64,000 nt of DNA from Opisthocomus hoazin (lineage: Eukaryota; Chordata; Aves; Opisthocomiformes; Opisthocomidae), in contig NC_134454.1 of the NCBI RefSeq assembly GCF_030867145.1, forward strand, positions 47,382,320 to 47,446,319, read 5' to 3'. Below, piece by piece: positions 1 to 11,109 of the stretch (within the stretch, counting starts at the first letter, position 1; each line of letters starts with the position of its first letter). The translations under genes and the position numbers were made by a program. The notes under the pieces were generated by a model, which worked only from the letters and a program-made list of their open reading frames with translations, was not told the origin of the DNA and did not search any database.

Positions 1-3000
1 TAAATATTATTTGCTAAGAACGCTAACACCTTGAAATATGCCACTGACGTACACAGCTTGTTCCATCATTCTAAGTATGCCATAGATCAAGCTATCTACC
101 TGCGATGTTGAGCATATGAAATCACTTGAAGTTCCATTTGCATGATCATCTTTCCAAACACTCTTCCTGTGTTGCTGACTCAAGCACTTTGGAAGACTCT
201 CTCGAAATTACTGTTTAAAAAAAAATGCGAACATTGTCTCACCGAGTATGCAGGAAATGAAATGTGTTAGCACTTGTCCATTCCAAATTAGATTCAGCAC
301 ATAACTGTCTAACTTGAGTGCACCTAGCTATAGTTTACATTTGTCTCTCCAGTAAGCTTTTTAATCAGAAGTTATTTAGTGTTAAGCATATCGAAATGTC
401 TTTCATTAGCCATCGATGGGATTTGATTTATTCATATGTTGTGCAACATATATTGCTAATGTTGTCATCTACCACAGCTTCAATTTTAAATAAGTGTTTC
501 AGTTTTCATTTGATATTTTTAAAAAGAGCTCATTTGCAGTCTTGCATCACGCAAGACAGGAGCGTTCAGCGTGCTCAAGCTGTCTGGTTTGCACTGATGA
601 CTGAATTGCAGAACTAGTCATAGGAAATCAGGTGGCAGACTGGAGGGGATTTTTCTGTTTTCTTGGGTCATGCTGCATTTCGTTATTCCCAAAGTAGTTT
701 CAGGGCATGATTTTCATTTGCATACTGTTTTTGTAGCAGTCGCAGAACTGAGACACAGTTCAGAACTTCTTAAGTACACAGTAAGGCCTTGTTTTGAATG
801 AGGCATCTATCCTGAATAAGATATTTCATTGCACAATCCCACTGCATGGGAAAGCAAAGCTTAGTGGTCTTGTCAAGACATGGCTGTGGAAAGCGATTCA
901 GTGCCTACACCCACTAAGGTGTTATCAAGCAATTCACACAGGACTAGAGTTATTAGAGGTGTATAGGAAGTGTAGGGAGACTCCTGAAAATCTTATTTAG
1001 TTGGGCATTATACATAGGCATTTCTGATAGCTCCCAGGTAGCTCTCCATATCAGCTATGTGCTTATCAAAAAGTCCCAACTAGCTCCCTTGTATCTCAGT
1101 TACCCACTTTCAGACTGGAAAAAAAAGAAAATAAAGCTTTCTCTCCTGCCTCCTTTCACCTAGTTAGTTTTAAGGTCTTCAGAACAAGTTTCTCACATGG
1201 TATGGCTGAAATCCTGGCCACTATTGAGGTAGGTAAGAATATTGTTGTAGCTTCATTGAAATAAAAATTTCACTTTTGTTTATACAGCAAGAATCAAGAA
1301 GGGTCACTTTAGACCTGCATCAGCTAGGTAGTGTCAGAAAATGAGAATCACATTGCCAGTCTCACATCAATATGGAAATCAGTTCTGTCACCAGTCAGAC
1401 AGAAGCATGAATAAACAAGTTATTTCCCATTGCTGACTCAGATAACTCCACAAGCCCACATGTTACCTTACACATTTACGTTAACAAAAGACATATTTTT
1501 GAAGCGCTGTTGTGAAAAAGCTCAGTGCTTTTAAAAAATTAAAAATTGATGTGTTCCAATATATTGCAAAATTCCTAGATATTCTCTAAAGACACACTAC
1601 GACTAGCCAGGGCAACATTGTGCAAATAGTTTCTTCCTTACTACACTAACCAAAACAAACTTGACAACATGGCCAAACGAAATCCTTAAAGATGCATGCT
1701 TACAGCTATCAGCTTTAGTTACACAGAAGCAAGTCTTTCAAACTCCCTGATCAATGAGCGGTTCTACAGACCTGCCTTAGTCATAAGAAAGTTGGTGACC
1801 GTGTCTGGTAGGAACTGTTCAGATGCTCTAGTGGTGAAACTTAGCAGGCTCTTACTGATTCAGAAGGCTAGAAGCAAGGTAAAAGGAGAGACAAGCTGCC
1901 CAACAGCATATAAATTAAAGTCTATTTCCATTCATTGTGAGGAGTCCAATTCAGCTGAATATCCATCACCCAAAATATTTACATCTTTGTTAATATACAT
2001 GTTATCTCATGTGTGGCAGGAAATACAGTTCATCCTCATTTCCTCAGTACTGACCTTGTGTGTCCTCAAAAGTTTAAGGCAAGGAACAGAAATTGAATTT
2101 TTTTACACCACTTTTACGTATTCTTGCTATGTGCCCACACCTCAGTCTGTTTCTGCCAGTCTCTTTCCCTTTGACAATATTTGAACTTTACATTCAATTT
2201 CAGCCAAATAAGACAAAGGGGTCTCTAAGGAAGCTGGTTGGAAATAGGCAGGCAATGAAAGAAGAGAGACCACATTAGTGCCCCAAAGATGGAGAGGCTA
2301 AAGCACGCATTCTGACATTATTAGTCACCTGAGATACCCCCTGAAAGAGAAGCCTGGAGTTTCTCAGCAGTCTGAATATTCCAATTACCAGCAAAGATTA
2401 GATTGGAGCTCATACCTATTAGACCCCATAAGGCACAGGCATCCACTGGGAACCCGGTCAACAGTAGTTTCTGGAGGAACTGTTGTTCTCTCTCTCCCAC
2501 AGGCCTGCTCTCTTCCGTCATTGTCTCACGAATGAGCTTCATTTTTTGAGTGTGTGTGATGAACTGTTGAAAAACTGCTAAAACAGCCTCCCTCAGTATC
2601 ACCCTGATCCCACTTTGCTTCTGTGGTGAAATGCAGCCTCTTGTACACCAAGTCCTCCTGCACCACAGGTATTACTGCACCTGGCCCCTGCGACCAACTG
2701 TGTCTAGTTATCTTTTACTTCATGTAAAGAAGGAAGGCACCAGAGCCCAACAGCAACAAAGGAGCGAGGAATATCTTCTACACGGGCTGAAAAGTGAGTT
2801 TTTCCTGTCTTTCATCACTGGGAAAGTATTTCCTGCCTATCTCTTCTGACAGGAGATCTTCGACCCTGCGCATCTGTCTGCCCAACAAAGACCTCCTTAA
2901 TCTGTAGGGGACTGACTGAGGGTTTACAGCTCACCTGTACAAGCCAGGATGCTCTCAAAAGCAATCTTCAATTAAGCTATGGCTGAGCAGGGAATGTGAT

Positions 3001-3367
3001 ACAAAGGTACAATTAACTCACAATGTTTCCTTCACTAAAAAAGGGTATTATTTAAATTGTGAACGGACATAATTACTTGTATTTGCTATACAGAATTATC
3101 TGTCTCAATAAAATAATACTTCGTGAACAGAGATATGATATGGAAAAGCATTGCATTTTACAAAACAATCCTTTTTTTGCACATTAATCTGGCAATATTA
3201 AAACAATGCAAGGTGGTTTTAATTTAAACAAAATAATCAGGGTTGTTTAATTAAATACGATTTTGTCATATGGAACTTTTTAATATTTAATTCCACCAGC
3301 AAAATCTGCTGATGCGCTTGGAAGATCCCACGCTGAAGCAGACGGGAGCAGAACCTGGAGACACATT
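1..3367. other. gene-poor AT-rich flank, nothing assigned
   Basis: I see no recognisable exon, RNA gene or dispersed repeat here. The ORFs present (for example 1696-2184 on + and 2321-2602 on -) have no domain, signal peptide or splice context that I recognise. The stretch from about 3020 to 3300 is very AT-rich. The GC content rises abruptly at about 3305-3470, around the CTCF-like site. Confidence 0.5.
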
Positions 3368-3379
3368 GCCATCTAGTGG
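3368..3379 (-). promoter_or_regulatory. consensus CTCF core motif
   Basis: The + strand reads GCCATCTAGTGG, whose reverse complement CCACTAGATGGC fits the vertebrate CTCF core CCANNAGRKGGC at every defined position. It lies in a short GC-richer patch (about 3305-3470) flanked by AT-rich DNA. The motif is seen directly; occupancy and insulator function are inference, and single core matches also occur by chance. Confidence 0.45.
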
Positions 3380-3479
3380 GACCCTCCCCGACACAGCGTC
3401 CTGCAGGGACCCCAAGGCTTGCTTTCCTCAGGAACGGCTCCGATCGGAGCTGCTACTGGGATCCGACAGGAAAAAAGTT

Positions 3480-6440
3480 CTTTAAGATACGTAAAAAAAG
3501 AGAGTTAAACGCAGATTGCACAGTCTGATATAATGTTACAGCTAAATCTCTGTTGTGATATCTTAGTTGGGAAGCCTTTCACCCTTAAAGCACTGCTTTA
3601 AATCAGCAGTAAAACAAAGAAGCACGCTTGTCTGTTCCATTTTACGAGAAGTACATAACTGCTAACGTGCTCTATTTCACATTTAAGACCACACTCCATA
3701 AGGCAGGCGGCTGAACATTTATTGTGCTCAGAGAGAGGTATCCTTTAGGGCAGGTTTGAAGAACGGTGGAACAACAGGGGAAAATCTGAAGCTCTCCTAC
3801 TTGAGACCTAGCAATTCATAGACACAGACGTTGTTCAATTCCTTCAGCCTGGCGACTTTCCCAAACATGAAATTTCTTTCAAAAATTGAGATGTTTAGCT
3901 CCAAGCTCAGATGAGTCACAGAGATATTTGTGGAGTGATTAATGAATACCAAAAAAAGCAAGCCGCACAGAGATGAGTCATATCACCATAACACCAAAGA
4001 AATAAAAGATACAGCCTTTCTGGTTCTTATACCTTTTGTGGCTTTTTGTTTGCTTGGTCTCTGTTTATTCTCATCATTCAGAGTAATTTCCAGCTATTGC
4101 ACTTCAATTTTAGTTTCTCTAATAATTTTTTTCTACAGAGCTGACTCACAGATGAAGGAAGTATTTGTCATCATAATATGGTATTAAACAACCTCCAAAC
4201 TGCAATCTCTGAATCTTTTTTCTCCTGAGTCAACTAGTTTTATCCTTAAAGCCTTTTCACTATGAAGTAAAAAAGTCCAGTCCCCTCTCTAGCACTATGA
4301 CTCCTTACATTTATCAAGTGGGACAGCTCATAAGCTACAGCTGTGCCAAAAACAGCAACAGTCTTCTGCATTTTTTTTGACAAAGCAAAGGCTATCCTCA
4401 CACAGGTTTCACAACACTTCACTTAAATCAACACTTTGCTGAAGAGCTGATGAAAGGTGAACCTCAGCAAGAGTGAAGATGATGGGCAGTCACTGCGTGG
4501 TCAGGATGACTGATGTGAGAGGAAGGATGAAAATTATCACCACATGGAAATAAGGCAAACGGGTTCTAGGCAGATAGCATAGTCATCTGACTGGGCAAGC
4601 AAATGTGGCTGCAGTATGGGGAGAAAGGAGCAAAGACAAACCCATTGCAACGCAAAAGATGGCTTCAAGGTCACTCAGTGACACCTTCGAGGTTAGGTAA
4701 AGACACCCACTTTTAATCAGTGCAACACAGAACGTATACACTGCTCAGCCTGGAGTGCAAAACAGATTAGTTGGTGGTTGTGGTCTTTTTGTAGATGACT
4801 AATGAAAAGGATAAAAGCAGTCATTCTTTGCTGCAAGGCAATGTAGTCAGAGGCATCAGGAAGGGAGATCGCAGCTGTGCACAGCAGTATGCTGGTAAAA
4901 ACTACGTGAGTATCACTGTTCAGTTATCAGATGCCGGACCACAGATCTGGGCTGACATGAAGTTGTACTTCAGCAAAGGCTGTGAAAAAGAGCTTGCGGG
5001 TTACGTTCAGTACCACAAACAGTCAATAAGTGCTGACTGGGTGTTTATTCAGTGGCTTTCATGTAAGAAGAACCAGAACCACAAACAGAAACGCAGGAGT
5101 GCATGCTAGTAGCAACATGTACTTGTGGAAAACACATTAAGTGTATCCAAATTTCATCAAACTCCTGGCCTAGACTACACACACTGATTGCAATTTTGTA
5201 CAGACCACTTACATCTTGCATCATATACTTTTACCGATTTAAAGTTTTCCATTCAATTTTTTACTACTGTGTTTTTTCCTTAACTTTTGCCCCAAGGAGG
5301 GAGTCATACAGATTTCTTTTCTTATATACCTTCATTAAGATTATCATTGCTACCAACCAGGATGGGGCAAAAGAAGTTAGGAAAGAATGCTCAGAATTCA
5401 GATCCCAGGTTCAATTCACAGCTAGGAAAAAAAAACCAAACCTACATTATGAACTGAGCAAATTTGTTACCTGCATCATTGAAAGAATAAATATACTGTC
5501 ATGTCATGTCAGTGATTTAGAATGAAGTGTTACAAATGTCAGTTTTTATAAACTGCAGTGGCAGAGGTTAGAAAAATACCTTAAATTATTTTTCCAGGCA
5601 CTGTATAAAGGTGATTCAATATATTCCCGTAATTCCAAAAGTTGTACCTAAAAATAATACATCTTTGCCATATTCACAAAACACCCCTCATAGCCATCAT
5701 ACATTGTACTTATGCAGTGAACTAGTTATCAATAACAGTCAGCATAAAAGTTTTCTCCATATTTACAGTCAGTTTGGAAAGGTTCTGTTTCTAAATACCA
5801 AGGACAATGAAGTAAAGAATCTTAGCTCATACATACTTTATTAGAATCATCTCATATCAGTGCTGTGTAACATAAACTAAGCAAATGCGAAAAGAGCAAC
5901 CATAACCACATAACTCAGGATAAATAAAAAACAAAATCAATTTATCAGACTACCTGACATACACCTGTATATAGTGGTGTGTTCTGCCATGTGAGAACTC
6001 AGCTTGGTTCTAGTACTCAGCAAGGAAGTACAGCAGGATGTACGCACCAAGAGATGATCTTGCAGTCTCTAAGATGAAGTACTTCAAGTATGTTGATAAA
6101 CTACCATGCAAAACTTTTACCTAGAAACCCAAGATTGCAGCCAAGAAAATCCGAGAGCATCTAACGCTTTGACCCTGGGGACAAGAGAAGCTCTTGGGGA
6201 AGCAGGTGCATGTAGAAGAATATGGAAGACTAGGGACCTGGAGGCTCTGCTAAAAGATTTTTTCTGAAATCAGACAAAGGTGATATTCTTTTTTTTTTTT
6301 TTTTCTTCCTAAGAAGAGTCTCAGTGCAATGTGTTTCTTTAAAATCAGCAAATTGAATTGAGACTGTTGTATAGATACCCCTATAGTCCTGTAGTATCAT
6401 TAAGCACAGGCCATCCGCCGATCACAGCAACCAGAAATAA
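3480..6440. other. gene-poor flank, one unassigned ORF
   Basis: No recognisable gene. A 104-codon + strand ORF (4795-5109) has a fairly protein-like composition but no domain I recognise, and it is discussed under findings. A poly-T tract lies at about 6288-6304. Confidence 0.45.
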
Positions 6441-6446
6441 ACAGTG

Positions 6447-6551
6447 GGCCTGATCTGCCTTCCACTACAGCGGTGTAAATAGGGTATTCTGTTTTTAAAA
6501 GAATGGAATTTATCCAGATTTTTAACCGTGCAGTTGAAGGCAGATTTGGCC
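6447..6551. repeat. imperfect palindromic (MITE-like) element
   Basis: The left arm GGCCTGATCTGCCTTC (6447-6462) and the right arm GAAGGCAGATTTGGCC (6536-6551) are inverted copies with two mismatches. Weaker complementarity continues inward: the left side has a CGGTGTAAAT-type stretch and the right side the reverse complement of a CGGTTAAAAAT-type stretch. The whole could fold as a hairpin of about 105 bp. The layout fits an old non-autonomous DNA transposon or palindromic repeat of the kind scattered in amniote genomes. The family assignment is not certain. Confidence 0.5.
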
Positions 6552-6559
6552 TAGCTTGT

Positions 6560-9500
6560 TCAGTGCCCACCAGGGCCCACAATACACATGCAACGATGCA
6601 CAAATGTGCAGTGAAGTTTGAAAAACATGTTCTGTCTTTTTTCAAAGTGCATACAATGAATATTAAACAACCCCCTGAAGTTCACGTTGCCACTCGCCTA
6701 GAATCAGCACTGCAATCCCTATTATAGACTGCACTATGTAGAATACTGATGACTATTTAAATTCAGAGTGGATGTGTGAAGAGCCAGGGCAGTGACAGGG
6801 GTACGGCATATAATAGCTGCAAGATTTTTCTGTAGCTTTACATACGCTTTTTCTTTCTTCTTTACTTCAAGAAGACATTTTTTTCCAAATTGGACTATTT
6901 TCGATAGCCTTGGAGGACAGAAAATGAGATTTCCACATCCAAATGGTTAAGATACCCACAGGCCAATTTTGATTTAGGAAAAAGGAAAAGCTGCCAAGTA
7001 CCAGAATATCATGTCAAAGGCTGGGGTGATCAATTGAATCATAAAGGAAATGGATAGGAAGCTTCATTGAAAGTGCGGTATATGGAAATTCCCTGAAAGC
7101 TGCAATACTTTATAACCTTATACTGGCGTTCTAAATATATTTGCATTAGATTTCAAAGAATTACAGCACTAAAGTATTAGGAAGCATTAGCTAGGAGATA
7201 GAAAGCAGGTGATGTGACAGCCAATTATTTGCATAACTAGAAAAACTGTATACACAACAACATGCAATCCTCATTAGCATATCTCACTTTTTGCTTCCAT
7301 TTTCTGAAAAATACCACAGCTAATGCATCAGTCAGTGGTAGAGTCAGGTGGATTCATGTCTTTCTGAATTGTTTTTCTGACAGGGTTGCTTGTGACTTGA
7401 AAGAACCAGCATTTGGATAGAATTCATCTTAGGCTACAGTAAACTACAGTACAAAACTTTAAACTACAGCAAGGGAACTCACACAAAACCTGAATTGAAC
7501 TGTGGCTTCGCTGACAAAAACACTGGCACAAAAACATGAGCACCTGAGCTACAATTAACAAGTAGACAACAACTGAGAATCCAGACAAACCTACTTAGTT
7601 TCAGAGTAAGTTCTGCTCTGCCTGAAGGAGAAGCCAAGACCTCTAAGAACTCTAATACTTTCAAAGATGAACTCCAGCTGTTAAACTTCAGGACAATCTT
7701 GGATTTTAGATATTCTAAAACACCTTGACACCATGGTATTAGATATGCCTCTATGTTTTAATTTGAGATACATGAAATATAGCACACTATACTTCTTCTG
7801 AAGTTCTTGGCTAGAAATGTGTATGCTACTCCACATTTCTATATTACTTTCTCCACTTGGCTGATCAGACCTGTTCCATGTTTTCTTCGGCACTCGTCCA
7901 TGCTCAAAGCAGCACAGTGGCGGGGAAACTGGCTGCAACATGAACTCTGATTTTCCTAGGACAGGGATAGCAAAACTGTCATTGCTATGGCTTTGCAAAA
8001 TGTTCGTAAGGTGGGAAGGTGGGAGGGATGGAAACAGACTGTTCAGTACGCTGCTGAATGCTTGCACAAAGGTTAGAAACGATATAAGACAGAAAAAAAA
8101 CCAAACTCATTTAAATCCTTAAAAGGAACATCAGCTTGTAACCTAGCTGTCCTTGATGTTCTTTGCTCAGTTTATAGCACCCTTTTTCCCAATTAAAACA
8201 GTGGGGAGTTTTGATAATTTTTGAGTAGATGCATAACTTACTTCTTTACTGCCCTCTATGAATCATTTTAGGGCCAGGGTTCTTCTTTTAAAGATTCTTT
8301 CTTTCAAGCTGCAATTCTGGGGACAAATTCTGACCACAGAAAATATCCCAGGAAAGGCTTGTGTTTCTTGCACACAACTCCCGCCAAACACATTCCCGCA
8401 GGATCCAGTTTTATCAGCATTTTAGCAAACAAAATCTGCAGCTAAAAAGCAAGTTAAAGATGGAGGGGGGCGGGGAGAGAATTAAACATGAAAACCTAAA
8501 GACTGGAAAAGAGGAAAGAAAATTAAGAATAAAGCAACAGAAGTGCCAGCCTTTTGCTGAAGCCTTTTGCTGAAGCCACATCTTAAAACTGAGCCTAGAC
8601 AATGTTAGCCACCGTCAGCCTGACTGGCATCACAGGATCTGAGCAATGCTGGGCTGTGCTTTCGTGACACCAAGTGGTTAATCTGTGTGGTGCATTCTGC
8701 TGATCTTTGCCGATCTCTCCAACACGCTCCTCCGCATTCAAAAGGCTGTTAAAAGGAAGCTGTACTCAAAGGTGATTATAAAGGCAATCCTCCTCAGCCC
8801 ACCCTTGGTGGGGTTACAGGTCCTAAGATGGTCTTTCACAAGAATGCCACATAACGTCAACTAAACTTTTTTTTTAATTTCACCCCAGCCTCTTACATTT
8901 CAAATGGATTTTCGTTTATTCATATTTGAAACTGTTCAATTCAGAAGTCAAATTAAGAGTTTTAAAAGACCCCATCTAAGACAAAGCACACCCACATTCT
9001 GTGGAGGCTACTAAACACCTACACAACATCTTTTAAAAAAGCAACTCACAAACAATAACGGAGCCCCAACTGGAGTTAAAACTAAGCCTGACATGGAACA
9101 GACGCGTCCCCCTCCCCTACTGCTGTTACAGAAGCAAGTCAGAAAACAAAACATACCAGCCAAGGAGCACAGAAAAACAAATGCACCAGCACAATTGTCC
9201 TTTAGTTCAGACCAATTGTTTCTCAAAGTTAATGATTATTGGGACTCAGATGTCTTCAGAATCTCTCAGCAGTAAAAAATCTGCTCCTATTGACTGTGAT
9301 CAGTGTTCAGGGAAAAAAAAAAATCCCATTTTCCTTTTAAATTTCTATGTCTAATTAACAATTAAAATGAGTACAATTATGTTTATCTCTGCTTCCTGTA
9401 AGCAGTCATCACTGCAATTCCTACACATTTTCAAGTCTTAAGGACATTCAACAAATGCTTCACAGTGAACCCTGCTCTCTGTGTGTCCCTGGTGGACGTT

Positions 9501-10780
9501 TAAGCCAAGTATGTCCAGATTCTCATTTGCTTGCTGATTTCTTTCATTTCTGACCTTTCTATTACTATAATTCTGTCTGCAGTAACACAGAAAAGATTTT
9601 CCTAGCAGGTAAGCAGTACAAATTGCAGTTTAAATCCACTTTTATTTCATCCATTAGCTCCCTCCACAGGCAGGTGACCTCCTCCAAGAACCTTCCCCAT
9701 CTGTCCAGAGCTCTCTAACTACATGGCTCCTGAGAGCATAGCTTTTGCAACAAGCTGCAAATGAAGAAAAATAGATTAAGGGCTCTTGAATGGATACTAG
9801 AAGTCAAACAAGGGACCGTGAAGGATGCTGGGAACTAGAGCAACCTGCTGGTAGTGTATTTTTTTACACAAAGAAAATGAACGGCAGCATTTACACCGGG
9901 TAAAGCTGGTGCCTACCACAAGCTTCAGGTATAAATCATTACCGCAGTCTTTGCTGAGGTGATGATCACAGGGATGGATTGTTGGCAGCAGTTTCTTGTG
10001 ATAAAGAATAACAACTTTTGTCTAGCAAGCTAGACATGAAAGAAAGCATTCTCCTCAGTCTTCATACTAATTCAGAGCTTTACAGGAATCATCCTTGGTA
10101 ACTGAAGGCAGATACCTTCAAAGACAGTCAGTGTTGTGACAGATCATTAACACATTTAATTTCTGAATAGCCCCACTTTCAATTCTATTTGCTTTGATTT
10201 TTGTTCCTCTGTTTTCAACTGTTACATCCAGTGCGCACTCTGACATCCTTGAGGAGGAGCCATTTTCAAAAGAGACTTTGCTACTAACAAACAAGAAGTG
10301 TAACTGATTTCTATTTCAGCTGTAAGTATTTCACAGATATCAAGTAACAACACATAACCACAGGATAAACGAACCCAAAAGCAGCAAAACAGAGTTTGTT
10401 GTTTAGGTAGACCCTGAACTGCATTGCAACGTTTTGGGAGCCCACTCAGTAAGATTTTGTCCTGCAGGGGAACAGCACGCTATGCCGAGAGACTGCACCC
10501 AGCTGCTCTTGGGCACAAACGTCAGGTTTTCTGTAGACAGGGGCTGCAAGGGTGCCCTGCAGGGAGGAATCCGTTACCCATCCTGTGCAGTCATGGCTGC
10601 TTCCAGCTAGCTCTGAAGCCAGTGTGCACCCCATATCACACCCCAAAACTTCAACCAACCTCACGGTGCCTCTGTTCAGACCTGTTCAAGAAAGAGCGGC
10701 CACTGCTGGGAGCGGAGAAACAGAGGAGGCACATGGACAGGGACATCACTGAGGGCACAGATGGAGATGAGCTCTTCAGA
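6560..10780. other. gene-poor flank, nothing assigned
   Basis: No exon, RNA gene or clear repeat is recognised. The reading frames present overlap on both strands, lack domains and have no consistent splice context. Small homopolymer runs occur, for example at about 8090-8100 and 9310-9322. Confidence 0.45.
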
Positions 10781-10789
10781 GGTGCTCCA

Positions 10790-11100
10790 TGAAAGAGGTG
10801 GTACACCTCTGAGGGGACTGCAGCCCACAGTGGTGACACCTTGAAAGAACTGTGGCCCTGAAGTGACACACAGTAGGGTAGGGATACCCCTGAGGGGCTA
10901 CAGCCCATGGATGATTGCCACCAGGACATGGACATTCCCAAAGGGACTGTGACTCACGGAGAATACATGCCAGGGCAGGAACTCCCCCAAAGAGACTGTG
11001 ACCCATGCATAAATGGCACTGGAGCAGAGGAAAAGAAGTAAGAAGAAAAGATTGGCAGAAGGAAAACATGTGTGTAACCACAACCTGAGTTTTCAAAATC
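10790..11100 (+). repeat. degenerate tandem repeats of a dispersed avian-type element
   Basis: About four diverged units of roughly 50-75 bp follow one another. Each contains a version of 'gggactgcagcccatgg' (about 10817, 10895, 10940 and 10990), followed by a segment ending in a 'ccagagcaggaa'-like block. The tract closes with an A/G-rich 'gagcagaggaaaagaag' stretch. This organisation resembles a widespread avian dispersed repeat, possibly derived from an LTR element. The assignment is from memory of its general pattern and is not certain. No coding sequence is intact. Confidence 0.4.
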
Positions 11101-11109
11101 GTGGCTGTT

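Noticed and set aside
5370-5440. Possible tRNA-like B box ('aggttcaattcac')
   Set aside because: No matching A box, acceptor stem or cloverleaf could be made around it.
9831-9842. Second CTCF-like match (GCAACCTGCTGG)
   Set aside because: One mismatch at a defined core position and no supporting context, so too weak to list.
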